The notes under the pieces: generated by a model | What the model was told of the DNA's origin: nothing | Database searches by the model: none | What the model saw: only the letters and a program-made list of their open reading frames with translations | Position numbers and translations under genes: made by a program | In this document: in pieces, positions 45,344 through 53,482 of the stretch | Layout of the letters: the number at the start of each line of letters is the position of its first letter | How positions within the stretch are numbered: position 1 is the stretch's first letter | Assembly (NCBI RefSeq): GCF_000426625.1 | Contig: NZ_KE384548.1 | Location: 964,703-1,028,702 of the forward strand | Length of the DNA stretch: 64,000 nt | Origin: Psychrilyobacter atlanticus DSM 19335 | GTDB lineage: Bacteria > Fusobacteriota > Fusobacteriia > Fusobacteriales > Fusobacteriaceae | Reading direction: 5' to 3'

Positions 45344-45410
45344 AGAGCTGCACCCAGATCGGCATAATCTAATATTTTATAATTTTTAATGATAATACCT
45401 TAAACATAAA
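45344..45410 (+). repeat. Degenerate dispersed element
   Basis: GCTGCACCCAGATCGGCATA, then ATTTTATAATTTTTAATGA, matches the tail of the dispersed family, but the palindromic core is lost. Starts 10 bp after htpG stop and precedes a terminator, as intact copies do. Confidence 0.6.
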
Positions 45411-45453
45411 AAAAGAGCTAGAGAGGATAAAATCCTCTCTAGCTCTTTTTTTA
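45409..45453. terminator. Bidirectional terminator
   Basis: AAGAGCTAGAGAGGAT-AAA-ATCCTCTCTAGCTCTT perfect stem with A and T runs on the sides. Confidence 0.95.
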
Positions 45454-45464
45454 TATAAATAATC

Positions 45465-46685
45465 TTATTTTCTTGCTTGCTTTAATTTATCTGCCATAGC
45501 AGTTGCAATAGCTTCTAGTTTTACATAATCTTCCGATCTTGGAGTTCCTTTTACTTCTACAGATTCTCCTACAACCTCTATTCCTCTAAGTGAATCAGCA
45601 AAAGCTTGTATTCCTTTTACTCCTCCTCCACTCCACATCATATTTCCAAAGATACCTAAATATCTATTTTTTAATCCGTAGTTTTGTAGTTTAGATAAAA
45701 GTGGTTGAACTTTTGGATAAACTGCATTGTTATGTGAACAAGATCCTATAATTAATCCTTGATACTTCCATATATCACTGATTATGTATGAATGATCTGT
45801 TTTAGATGCGTCATATAATTTTATATCGATGATTCCCTCTTTAGATAGTTGTCTTGCGATTGCATTTGCCATCTTTTCTGTATTTCCATACATTGAACCA
45901 TAAACTATTACTACACCTTCTGCTTCAGGTTCCATCTTAGACCATGCATCGTAGTGACCTAATACTCTAGCTATTTCTGTTCTCCATACAGGTCCATGAC
46001 AAGGAGCGATACATTTGATATCTAGTCCTCCTAATTTTTTTATAGCAGCCTGTGTAGGAGCTCCATATTTACCTACGATATTTGAATAATATCTTCTCAT
46101 CTCATCTTCATAGAAGCTAAGGTTTAACTGGTCATCAAAGATTCCACCATCTAGTGAACCAAAACTTCCAAATGCATCATTTGAAAATAATGTTCCTGTA
46201 GCAGATTCGTATGAAACCATAGATTCCGGCCAATGTACCATAGGCACCATAGCAAATGTAAGGGTATGTTTACCTAATTCTAAAGTATCCCCTTCCTTAA
46301 CTACTAATCTATTATTTTCGCAACGTTCCTTAGAGCAATCATTAAATGCATCCAACATTGGGAAAGTCTTTATATTTCCTACTAGGGTAATTTCAGGATA
46401 TAGTCTGATTACATCTTTTATAGCGCCTGCATGGTCTGGCTCCATATGATTTATTATTAAATAATCTATCTTTCTCCCCTGTAATACACCTTCTATTTTT
46501 TCTATAAAGTTTTCACTAGTTCCGATCTCTACTGTATCGATAAGTGCTACCTTTTCATCTAAAATAAGGTATGAGTTGTAAGAAACTCCCTTATCTAATG
46601 GTAAATAGTTCTCAAATCTTTGAGTTTTTCTATCATTTACCCCTACCCAAAAAATATCTTCACTTATATTTTCAACATTATGCAT
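45465..46685 (-). CDS. Flavodiiron protein (FprA family A-type flavoprotein)
   Basis: 406 aa. N-terminal metallo-beta-lactamase-like domain with diiron ligands INHMEPDHAGA and later His/Asp (CHGPVWRTE); C-terminal flavodoxin domain from about 255 (VIVYGSMYGNTEKMANAIARQL, GSCSHNNAVYP). Reduces O2 to water or NO to N2O, with electrons from rubredoxin (encoded at 28224). Key to oxygen tolerance in anaerobes. Monocistronic. Confidence 0.95.
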   Translation of the reverse strand: MHNVENISEDIFWVGVNDRKTQRFENYLPLDKGVSYNSYLILDEKVALIDTVEIGTSENFIEKIEGVLQGRKIDYLIINHMEPDHAGAIKDVIRLYPEITLVGNIKTFPMLDAFNDCSKERCENNRLVVKEGDTLELGKHTLTFAMVPMVHWPESMVSYESATGTLFSNDAFGSFGSLDGGIFDDQLNLSFYEDEMRRYYSNIVGKYGAPTQAAIKKLGGLDIKCIAPCHGPVWRTEIARVLGHYDAWSKMEPEAEGVVIVYGSMYGNTEKMANAIARQLSKEGIIDIKLYDASKTDHSYIISDIWKYQGLIIGSCSHNNAVYPKVQPLLSKLQNYGLKNRYLGIFGNMMWSGGGVKGIQAFADSLRGIEVVGESVEVKGTPRSEDYVKLEAIATAMADKLKQARK

Positions 46686-46781
46686 TCTAACTCCTCCTCA
46701 ATAATTTTAATCTAAACGTTCGTTATATTTATCTTTTTAATTAATTTCTTCCTTTAAATTTGAACAATTATAATTTTAACC

Positions 46782-46798
46782 TTGTTATATAATAACAA
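46782..46798. promoter_or_regulatory. Rex-like inverted repeat between fprA and lgt
   Basis: TTGTTATATAATAACAA: TTGTTA/TAACAA arms as at the adh promoter but with a five-base spacer, one short of the usual Rex layout. About 95 bp upstream of the flavodiiron start. Confidence 0.35.
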
Positions 46799-46867
46799 AT
46801 ATTCTACTTCCAAACAAGTGAAAAAAATAATATATTTATAATTTTCTATTCTAATTCAAGTTTATGG

Positions 46868-46873
46868 TATAAT
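46868..46873 (+). promoter_or_regulatory. Extended -10 of lgt
   Basis: TGGTATAAT (TATAAT 46868-46873), 35 bp before the ATG, weak -35. Confidence 0.6.
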
Positions 46874-46907
46874 TCTAAAGATGTCAATAATTTTAGGAGG
46901 TTATTTT

Positions 46908-47774
46908 ATGGATCCGGTATTTTTTACCATTGGAAGTTTTGAAGTACATTACTATGGTCTTATGTATGCAATTGCATTTTTATTAGGAATTGAACTGGTT
47001 AAAATAGAAGGAAAGAGAAAGGGGTTTGACCCTGCCCTCATGGAAAATTTTGCCTTTATAGCTATGATCTCTGGTTTATTGGGAGGAAGGTTATACTATG
47101 TGTTGTTTAATCCTACCTACTACTTCAGTCATCCGGGGGATATATTGGCAGTTTGGAAGGGCGGAATGGCCATCCATGGAGGAATTTTAGGAGGAATAGT
47201 CGGGACATATTTCTTTGCTAAAAAACATAAGATATCTATGTGGAGTTTAGGAGATATTGCCGCTGCACCATTTATCTTAGGTCAAGCCATTGGAAGGATA
47301 GGTAATTTTATGAACGGAGAAGTTCATGGTGTTCCTACATTTACTCCATTCAGTATTATCTTTTCTATTAAACCTAAATTTGTAGAGTGGTTCGATACTT
47401 ATAATTCTTTGACTTTAACTGCTCAAATGAAGTTCAAGGAATTAGTTCCTTGGGGAATTGTATTCCCAGATCCATCCCCGGCAGGAACAGAGTTTCCAGG
47501 GTTAGCTTTACATCCGGCTATGTTATATGAGCTGATATTAAACTTTATAGCTTTTTTATCTATTTGGTTTTTTTTCAAACATAAAAACTACAAAGCGGGA
47601 ACAGTTTGGTTTATCTATATAATAGAGTACAGCCTTATCAGGACTTTCGTTAGTTTCTTTAGAAGTGAAGACCTAATGTTTTACGGGTTCCGTGCTCCCC
47701 ATGTTATCAGTGTAATTTTAGTTATCTGGTCTATACTTATGATTAAATATTTTAATAGAAAAAAAGTAATTTAA
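46908..47774 (+). CDS. lgt: Prolipoprotein diacylglyceryl transferase
   Basis: 288 aa from ATG at 46908, directly behind AGGAGG; an upstream in-frame ATG at 46881 has no ribosome site. Seven membrane segments. GGRLYYVLFNP, MAIHGGILGG (catalytic His), and GQAIGRIGNFMNGEVHG are the Lgt signature. Adds diacylglycerol to the lipobox Cys of lipoproteins such as the binding proteins in this window. Confidence 0.96.
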   Translation: MDPVFFTIGSFEVHYYGLMYAIAFLLGIELVKIEGKRKGFDPALMENFAFIAMISGLLGGRLYYVLFNPTYYFSHPGDILAVWKGGMAIHGGILGGIVGTYFFAKKHKISMWSLGDIAAAPFILGQAIGRIGNFMNGEVHGVPTFTPFSIIFSIKPKFVEWFDTYNSLTLTAQMKFKELVPWGIVFPDPSPAGTEFPGLALHPAMLYELILNFIAFLSIWFFFKHKNYKAGTVWFIYIIEYSLIRTFVSFFRSEDLMFYGFRAPHVISVILVIWSILMIKYFNRKKVI

Positions 47775-47802
47775 TTACTGGGATTTAGAAAAGAGAAAAC
47801 CA

Positions 47803-48210
47803 ATGAAAAAATTTGAAACACATGTAAGAAATATAGAAGAAAAAGAAAAAAACCTTTTAGAAATTCTCCTTCTAGCTCAGGGAAAATTTGGTAGTTTATC
47901 TATTGAAGTAATAGAGTATCTGTCTAGATTAACCCAGATAAACGTTCAAGAAATTAACGATACAATTGAATTTTTTGATTTTCTAGACAAAGGAGAAAGA
48001 ATAAAAAATATAAAAGTTTGTAGTGGATTAAGTTGTTCTATCAAGGGAGGAAAAAACATCTATCAAACCCTTCGAAGTACAACTGATGAAACAAAGGTGA
48101 AAATAAGCCTAGTAAAATGTATGGGAAAATGTGCTTATTCTCCTAACCTCACTGTTGATGAAGACTCATACACCGAAATTAAGTTAGAAGACCTTAAAGA
48201 CCTATATTAA
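47803..48210 (+). CDS. NuoE-like [2Fe-2S] thioredoxin-fold protein
   Basis: 135 aa. Helical N-terminal part (LLEILLLAQGKFGSLSIEVIEYLSRLTQ) then a thioredoxin-like fold with CSGLSCSIKGG and CMGKCAYSPN, the C-x4-C / C-x3-C cluster ligands of the 24-kDa subunit of complex I and of NAD-linked hydrogenases or formate dehydrogenases. No NuoF partner is adjacent, so its electron partner is elsewhere. 28 bp after lgt, likely same message. Confidence 0.85.
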   Translation: MKKFETHVRNIEEKEKNLLEILLLAQGKFGSLSIEVIEYLSRLTQINVQEINDTIEFFDFLDKGERIKNIKVCSGLSCSIKGGKNIYQTLRSTTDETKVKISLVKCMGKCAYSPNLTVDEDSYTEIKLEDLKDLY

Positions 48211-48216
48211 ATATTC

Positions 48217-48244
48217 AAGGCAGGGATAATTCCCTGCCTTTTAT
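48217..48244 (+). terminator. Terminator of the lgt transcript
   Basis: AAGGCAGGGA-TAAT-TCCCTGCCTT followed by TTATTATT. Confidence 0.9.
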
Positions 48245-48282
48245 TATTACATTGTCAAATTAAAAGCAACACTAAGCTCTCC

Positions 48283-48330
48283 CTAGAGTTTTTTTCTATT
48301 AGGTAAATCATTTCGTTTTATTTTTGCCAT
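48283..48330 (-). CDS. Possible 15-aa peptide
   Basis: ATG at 48330 with AAAGGAG 8 bp upstream and a TATAAT box at 48350-48355; encodes MAKIKRNDLPNRKKL, very basic. Could be a real microprotein or a remnant. The rest of the 48245-48594 gap holds a GGAACTT/AAGTTCC hairpin (48363-48381), dispersed element copy 6 and the rsgA leader. Confidence 0.3.
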   Translation of the reverse strand: MAKIKRNDLPNRKKL

Positions 48331-48379
48331 AAAAATAACTCCTTTAGTAATTATACTAGCAAGGAACTTCACCAAAGTT

Positions 48380-48437
48380 CCTAAAAATTTAAACTCCAAA
48401 TTATCCTTGTCTAGATGTAACGTCACATTACTTTTTT
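48380..48437 (-). repeat. Dispersed palindromic element, copy 6
   Basis: Minus strand GTAATGTGACGTTAC core (48417-48431, one G-T style mismatch), then ATCTAGACAAGGATAATTTG. No minus-strand gene precedes it. Confidence 0.75.
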
Positions 48438-48513
48438 GTTATTTTTATATGAAATATTACAAACTTAGGTTATAATAAATTAGTTATACAATAAAAATAA
48501 AAGGAGATGAATT

Positions 48514-48549
48514 ATGATAGTAGTAAATTTTGGAGGAAACCTAAAATAA
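48514..48549 (+). other. Possible leader peptide of rsgA
   Basis: Eleven-codon frame (MIVVNFGGNLK) behind AAGGAGATG and a TATAAT box at 48471-48476; followed by GGCCCTCC, which can pair with the GGAGG inside the frame. May be an attenuation device or chance. Confidence 0.3.
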
Positions 48550-48594
48550 AAAAGGCCCTCCGTTAATAATTTTCATAATAATTAGGAGGAAAAA

Positions 48595-49557
48595 ATGAAA
48601 GGCAGAATTATATCAGTATTTAAAAATTTATATAGGGTCTCAATAGAAAATAAAGAGATCAATGCACCAATAACAGGAAACATGATAAAGGGTGCTAATT
48701 TCCCAGTAGTTGGTGACTATGTAGAAATTAGCCATGAAGGGCAGATAATTGAAATCTACCCCAGGAAAACTATCCTATCCAGGAAAGCAGCAGGAAAAGA
48801 GATAAAAGAACAGCCCATAGTAAGTAATGTGGACTTCATCTTTATAGTCACTTCTTTGAATAAAGATTTTAATCTATCAAGATTAGAAAGATATCTGACT
48901 ATGGTATATGAATCAGGAGCAACACCCTGCTTTATCCTTACCAAAGCAGATTTAGATGATGGCGTAGAGGAAAAAGCTGCCAGTTTAGAGGAAATCGCTT
49001 TTGGTATACCTATCCACGTAATATCTTCATATGAAGACAAAGGGATAGATGAAATCAAAGGTTATTTAAAGGATGAAAAAACTATTGGTCTTATCGGGTC
49101 CTCCGGAGTAGGAAAATCTACTCTTATTAATAAACTCCTGGAAAATGAGATAATAAAAACCAAGGAAATAAGAACTATCGATGACAAGGGAAAACATACT
49201 ACCACAAGAAGAGAGATGTTTAAGGTAGGAGATGGATATATTATAGATACTCCTGGTATGAGAGAGATCCAAATGTGGAGCGGCGACACTAGCAGTTCAT
49301 TTGAAGATGTAGAGACCTTAGCGAACCTATGCAGATTTTCTAACTGCACCCACGGGAATGAACCCGGGTGTGCAATAAAGAAAGCTATAGAAACTGGGGA
49401 TCTAAAGGAAGTACGATTAACCAGTTATTTAAAGCTAAAAAGAGAGATCAAAAATATGGAAAACAAGATAAATCATGGTCATAAGTTTGCTGAGAAAGAA
49501 AAAATAAAAACCATGATGGGTTCTCTGGACAGAAGAAAAAAGATGAAAAATAAATAA
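48595..49557 (+). CDS. rsgA: Ribosome small-subunit maturation GTPase RsgA
   Basis: 320 aa circularly permuted GTPase. N-terminal OB domain, then G4 TKAD before G1 GSSGVGKSTLINKL, G3 DTPGMRE, and a C-terminal zinc motif CRFSNCTHGNEPGC. Releases factors late in 30S assembly. Extra lysine-rich C-terminal tail. Confidence 0.96.
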   Translation: MKGRIISVFKNLYRVSIENKEINAPITGNMIKGANFPVVGDYVEISHEGQIIEIYPRKTILSRKAAGKEIKEQPIVSNVDFIFIVTSLNKDFNLSRLERYLTMVYESGATPCFILTKADLDDGVEEKAASLEEIAFGIPIHVISSYEDKGIDEIKGYLKDEKTIGLIGSSGVGKSTLINKLLENEIIKTKEIRTIDDKGKHTTTRREMFKVGDGYIIDTPGMREIQMWSGDTSSSFEDVETLANLCRFSNCTHGNEPGCAIKKAIETGDLKEVRLTSYLKLKREIKNMENKINHGHKFAEKEKIKTMMGSLDRRKKMKNK

Positions 49558-49590
49558 ATAAATATATATCTATATAAGGAGATTATTTAT

Positions 49591-50019
49591 ATGAAAATCA
49601 GAAAACTAGAGAGTGGCGATATCCCAGAAGTTGTGGAACTTTGGTATGAAACATGTATTCGAGCACATGATTTTATTTCCCCGGATTATTGGAAGGCTAA
49701 TATGGAAGCTATGGCCACAGTATATCTGCCTGACTCAGAAACATATTTAGCAGTTGAAGAAGAAAATATTATCGGTTTCATAACCATGGTGGATAACTAC
49801 CTTGCTGCAATTTTTATACAGATCAATATGCTAGAATGTGGTATAGGAACAAAGTTATTAAACTTTATCAAAAATAAAAAAGAAGCTATTCAGCTTGCAG
49901 TTTATAAAAAAAATTCCAAGAGTATTAATTTTTATAAAAAACATGGTTTTCAGGTTTTGTCTGAAAATTTAGATAAGAATACAAATGAAATTGAATTATT
50001 GATGGAGTGGAACAGATAA
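49591..50019 (+). CDS. GNAT family N-acetyltransferase
   Basis: 142 aa. Starts MKIRKLESGDIPEVVELWYETC; acetyl-CoA loop region near MLECGIGTKLLNFIK (degenerate Q/R-x-x-G-x-G/A) and KNSKSINFYKKHGFQVL, typical of YjaB-like GNATs. Substrate unknown. 33 bp after rsgA, possible operon. Confidence 0.88.
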   Translation: MKIRKLESGDIPEVVELWYETCIRAHDFISPDYWKANMEAMATVYLPDSETYLAVEEENIIGFITMVDNYLAAIFIQINMLECGIGTKLLNFIKNKKEAIQLAVYKKNSKSINFYKKHGFQVLSENLDKNTNEIELLMEWNR

Positions 50020-50030
50020 GCACAAAATTT

Positions 50031-50058
50031 AGAACCGGCAAATTTGCCGGTTCTTTTT
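50031..50058 (+). terminator. Terminator after the GNAT gene
   Basis: AGAACCGGCAA-AT-TTGCCGGTTCT followed by TTTTATAT. Confidence 0.93.
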
Positions 50059-50167
50059 ATATACCTCAAAATAAAAACACTAAAGGATTTTCACCTCAGA
50101 AGAAGTAAAAAGAAGGTAGTGGAGTTCATAATAAATAAATATATATAAACCTTTAGGAGGAACATTT

Positions 50168-50575
50168 ATGAAATACCTTTTATTCTTTTTATTTTTCATA
50201 AGTATAAAGATATATCCTTTTAAAATAGAGGTAACAAATATTATAGATAGAAATGCCCCTGTATACATTGCTGTATTTGACCAGGAGGATGGCTTCCCCA
50301 ATGATGGGGAAAAAGGGATCTTTAAATGGAAGGGAACCCCTGAAAAGGCTGAAAAAGGAGTTTTTACAGATCTCCCTGATGGGAACTATGCCGTAGTAGT
50401 TTTTCAGGATACAGACAGAAATGAAAGACTGACAACATGGTTCTTTGGAAAACCAAGGGAGCCCTATGGAGTTTTAGGAGCAGTTAATAAACCAAAAATG
50501 AAACCAGATTTTTTTAAATCTTCTAAAGAACTATCACAGGATCTTGTTTTGCAGATAAAATTGTGGGGACCTTAA
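50168..50575 (+). CDS. DUF2141 domain secreted protein
   Basis: 135 aa with an N-terminal signal (MKYLLFFLFFISIKIYP). Body matches DUF2141 (PF09912): VYIAVFDQEDGFPNDGEKGIFKW, FTDLPDGNYAVVVFQDTDRNERLTTWFFGKPREPYGVLG. Extracytoplasmic beta-sandwich of unknown role. Single gene, AGGAGG ribosome site. Confidence 0.85.
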   Translation: MKYLLFFLFFISIKIYPFKIEVTNIIDRNAPVYIAVFDQEDGFPNDGEKGIFKWKGTPEKAEKGVFTDLPDGNYAVVVFQDTDRNERLTTWFFGKPREPYGVLGAVNKPKMKPDFFKSSKELSQDLVLQIKLWGP

Positions 50576-50705
50576 TTTTCCCCTTATCAGTGACCTGACT
50601 TTAGATTAAGTAATAAAATAAAATTAAAAATCTGAATATCAGATTTAACGAGGAAATTTATACTTTAATATGTAATAATATTTTTTATTGATGGAGGTTG
50701 AGATC

Positions 50706-50933
50706 ATGGAAGCTTATTTAGCAGTAGCTTTAAAAGAGATAAAACACTTAAAACCGGGAGAAAAATTTACATTACAGGATTTATTTAAAAACTATGAGTG
50801 GGACAGTTTAGACATTATGAAACACACAATTTTAGAGAGGATGTTTCTCCATGCAGTAGAAAGCGGTGAAGCCCAGGGAGTGGCAGTTCTGCAGAAAAAT
50901 GAAAAGGAGCAACAAGTTTATCAAAAAAAATAA
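50706..50933 (+). CDS. DUF1413-like small protein
   Basis: 75 aa from ATG at 50706, preceded by ATGGAGGTTGAG; the upstream in-frame ATG at 50688 sits too far from any ribosome site. KEIKHLKPGEKFTLQDLFKNYEWDSL is characteristic of DUF1413 proteins, which may bind nucleic acid. Function unknown. Confidence 0.7.
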   Translation: MEAYLAVALKEIKHLKPGEKFTLQDLFKNYEWDSLDIMKHTILERMFLHAVESGEAQGVAVLQKNEKEQQVYQKK

Positions 50934-50970
50934 AATTAAAAATTTTCCTTATAATTGCATATTCTTATTC

Positions 50971-51025
50971 TTGACTATTCTTATCATCTATGTTATTATC
51001 ATTTATCAATATCGATTTTTGATAA
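50971..51025 (+). promoter_or_regulatory. Promoter and operator of the padR operon
   Basis: TTGACT (50971-50976), 17-bp spacer, TATTAT (50994-50999) with extended TGT. Downstream inverted repeat TTATCAA-N9-TTGATAA (51003-51025) covers the start site and is a plausible PadR autoregulatory operator. Confidence 0.65.
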
Positions 51026-51040
51026 CAACGAGGTGACTAT

Positions 51041-51352
51041 ATGAAAAATAAAATTCCTAGGAAACTTTTACTGGGATTTATGCAGATACATATATTAATT
51101 CAGGCTAAAAAAGAACCTTTTTTTGGACTTTGGATGATTGAAGAATTAAAAAACTATGGGTATCAAATTAGTCCCGGCACTATCTATCCACTTTTAACTA
51201 AAATGGAAAATGAAAATTTATTAAAAAAAGAAGTAAGATTAATAAATGGTAAAAATAGAAATTATTATTTTATTACCGATGAAGGAATAGACGTTTTAAC
51301 TATTGCAAAAGAAAAAGCAATGGTACTTTTTGAAGAATTAGAAGAGGTATAA
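51041..51352 (+). CDS. PadR family transcriptional regulator
   Basis: 103 aa winged-helix repressor. FGLWMIEELKNYGYQISPGTIYPLLTKMENENLLKKEVRLINGKNRNYYFITDEG is the PadR fold; short C-terminal helix. Likely represses its own operon, including the transporter downstream, and is released by a small ligand. Confidence 0.92.
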   Translation: MKNKIPRKLLLGFMQIHILIQAKKEPFFGLWMIEELKNYGYQISPGTIYPLLTKMENENLLKKEVRLINGKNRNYYFITDEGIDVLTIAKEKAMVLFEELEEV

Positions 51353-51354
51353 AA

Positions 51355-51504
51355 ATGAAGTTACAGACGATGAGGCAGCTCAGGCTGCTTAAATTAATAA
51401 AAAAAATATTTCTTAAAATGGCAGAAGAGCTCTCTTTAAACAAAGGGGGCTCTTTTGGTCTTTTTTTGGAAAAAAAGGAGTTGAAGTATGATATCAAAGG
51501 TTAA
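51355..51504 (+). CDS. Possible 49-aa peptide between padR and the transporter
   Basis: ATG two bases after the padR stop (51355), stop at 51504, overlapping the transporter start by 17 bp. Basic, helical N-terminus (MKLQTMRQLRLLKLIKKIF) then a polar tail. The frame covers a hairpin AAGAGC/GCTCTT with a following T run, so this stretch could instead be an attenuator. No database-known family that I recognise. Confidence 0.4.
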   Translation: MKLQTMRQLRLLKLIKKIFLKMAEELSLNKGGSFGLFLEKKELKYDIKG

Positions 51505-52720
51505 GCAAAGAACAATTTTTATTTTTTTAGGGGTAATTATCTATATGTGTTTGGGATCGGTATATTCCTGGAGTATTTTCAGAAAACCTCTGGAAGAAAT
51601 TTTAAACATAAGTTCTACAGAGAGTTCCCTGCCATATATGACATTTTTAATTTTTTACGCATTATCAATGCCACTAGCAGGAAATTTCATTGAAAAATAT
51701 GGCCCAAGGAATATAACTTTATTTGGTGGAGCAATTGTCTCACTTGGATGGTTTTTATCTAGTTTAGCAAACAGCATTGAAATGCTTACAGTAACTTATG
51801 GAATTATTGGTGGTATAGGTGTAGGTATTGTTTACGGTGCCCCTATGGCTGTTTCTGCAAAATGGTTTCCGAACAAAAAAGGAATGGCCGTAGGTCTGAC
51901 ACTTTCTGGGTTTGGATTATCACCTTTTGTCACAGCACCAATATCCAGACTTCTAATTGAATATTTTGGAGTATTTTCTTCTTTCAGAATCTTAAGTCTG
52001 GCTTTTTTTGTAATAATATTAATTTTTGCACTTCCTTTAAGATTTCCAAATAAAGAGGAAGAAGTTGAAGGAAATATCGTTAAAAATAAAGATACCTCTT
52101 CAGATCTGCCTTTAAAGAAAGTACTGATCGATAGAAAATTTTATATTTTATGGACATGTTTCGCTATAGGTACATTTACCGGTCTTATGGCCATTGGGAT
52201 TTCAAGTCCTGTTGCACAGGAAATTATTGGACTTAATCCAAAAATGAGTGCTTTTTCCGTTGCATTGTTCGCTGTATTTAACGGGTTAGGACGGCCTGTA
52301 TTTGGTGTCATTACTGATAAAATTAAATTTGAAAAAACTGCGATAATTTCCTTTGGCCTTATTATTCTAGCTTCCATAATAATGTTAAATTCAGGTAAGG
52401 GTAACGTTATATTTTATATCGTATCATTTTCAATGTTCTGGTTTATATTAGGTGGTTGGCTTGCAATTGCTCCAACTGCTGTCTCTAATATTTTTGGAGC
52501 AAAAAATTATGCAAGAAATTATGGTTTCCTGTTTACAGCATATGGAGTAGGAGCAGTAGTTTCAAGTGTCACATCAGGGATTATTAAAGATTCTTTTGGG
52601 AGCTATATATATGTTTTTTATCCCACAATAGTAAGTGCAATTATAGGAATTTTGATATCAATTTTAGTGCTTAAAGAAAAAAAAGTTAGAGAGATTAAAA
52701 TAAATACAGATTTAAATTAA
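51488..52720 (+). CDS. OFA-type major facilitator transporter
   Basis: 410 aa, 12 membrane segments. MCLGSVYSWSIFRKPLEE near the start and GGIGVGIVYGAPMAVSAKWFPNKKGMAVGLTLSGFGLSPFV are signatures of the oxalate:formate antiporter family. NGLGRPVFGVITDKI is the loop 8-9 motif. Exchanges organic anions; actual substrate unknown (few characterised members). Controlled by the adjacent PadR protein. Confidence 0.92.
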   Translation: MISKVKQRTIFIFLGVIIYMCLGSVYSWSIFRKPLEEILNISSTESSLPYMTFLIFYALSMPLAGNFIEKYGPRNITLFGGAIVSLGWFLSSLANSIEMLTVTYGIIGGIGVGIVYGAPMAVSAKWFPNKKGMAVGLTLSGFGLSPFVTAPISRLLIEYFGVFSSFRILSLAFFVIILIFALPLRFPNKEEEVEGNIVKNKDTSSDLPLKKVLIDRKFYILWTCFAIGTFTGLMAIGISSPVAQEIIGLNPKMSAFSVALFAVFNGLGRPVFGVITDKIKFEKTAIISFGLIILASIIMLNSGKGNVIFYIVSFSMFWFILGGWLAIAPTAVSNIFGAKNYARNYGFLFTAYGVGAVVSSVTSGIIKDSFGSYIYVFYPTIVSAIIGILISILVLKEKKVREIKINTDLN

Positions 52721-52806
52721 AACAGAGATAAATTAAAAAATAAATTTTGAATAGTAAAAGGAAATTCAAAAAAAAAAGTAATAACCTAATATAAGGAGGG
52801 GTTATT

Positions 52807-53283
52807 ATGCCTGAAGATAAACTTAAAGATAAGATTATTGAACTTCTGCCAAAGACATCTTTATTTGGTGGAGTGGACAAAGACGACATTCATTCATTTA
52901 TAGAGAGCCTTTCAGAAAAAAGCTATAGTGCCGGTGAAAACATCTTTGAAGAGGGAGACTCCCCGGGAGATTCCTACCTTCTCTTAGAGGGAGAGATCAA
53001 AGTTACCGTTGCCGGCAGGAGATTATCTAAGTTCGGACCGGGATCAATTTTTGGAATGGCTTCTCCAATAGGTATCCAGAAACAAATTGTTACAGCAACT
53101 GCCAATACAGATGTTGTTCTGGCAGTAATCCCCAAGATGACTCTCTACCTTTTAGAAAAAGATAACCCCAAACTCTTTGGAAAAATTATACTCAACGAGG
53201 CAAGAGATCTGGCTAGAGCTCTCAAGGGGATGAAGGATATAATTATGGACTATATCCTCATAGAGGAGAGCGGAAATCTTTAA
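52807..53283 (+). CDS. Cyclic nucleotide-binding-domain protein
   Basis: 158 aa. One cNMP-binding fold (about 18-130): SLSEKSYSAGENIFEEGDSPGDSYLLLEGEIKVTVAGRRLSKFGPGSIFGMAS. The phosphate-binding cassette Arg is not evident, so ligand binding is doubtful. No DNA-binding domain follows; the C-terminal helix (IILNEARDLARALKGMKDIIMDYILIEES) may bind a partner. Monocistronic. Confidence 0.85.
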   Translation: MPEDKLKDKIIELLPKTSLFGGVDKDDIHSFIESLSEKSYSAGENIFEEGDSPGDSYLLLEGEIKVTVAGRRLSKFGPGSIFGMASPIGIQKQIVTATANTDVVLAVIPKMTLYLLEKDNPKLFGKIILNEARDLARALKGMKDIIMDYILIEESGNL

Positions 53284-53304
53284 TTTCAACAAAATTAAAA
53301 TGTC

Positions 53305-53336
53305 AAAAAGAACCAGAAGATTCTCTGGTTCTTTTT
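53305..53336 (+). terminator. Terminator of the cNMP-domain gene
   Basis: AAGAACCAGA-AGATTC-TCTGGTTCTT followed by TTTATAT. Confidence 0.9.
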
Positions 53337-53482
53337 ATATTTAATTTAAAGCCGTCTAAATATTTATCCCATCCATATCCTTGTAAATGCCGATGATTGA
53401 GTTGTATAATAATGCCAAAATAAAGGAATTAAAAGATTCCTTTGGTAAGATAGAGGATATAAATTTTTAGGAGGAGTTAATT

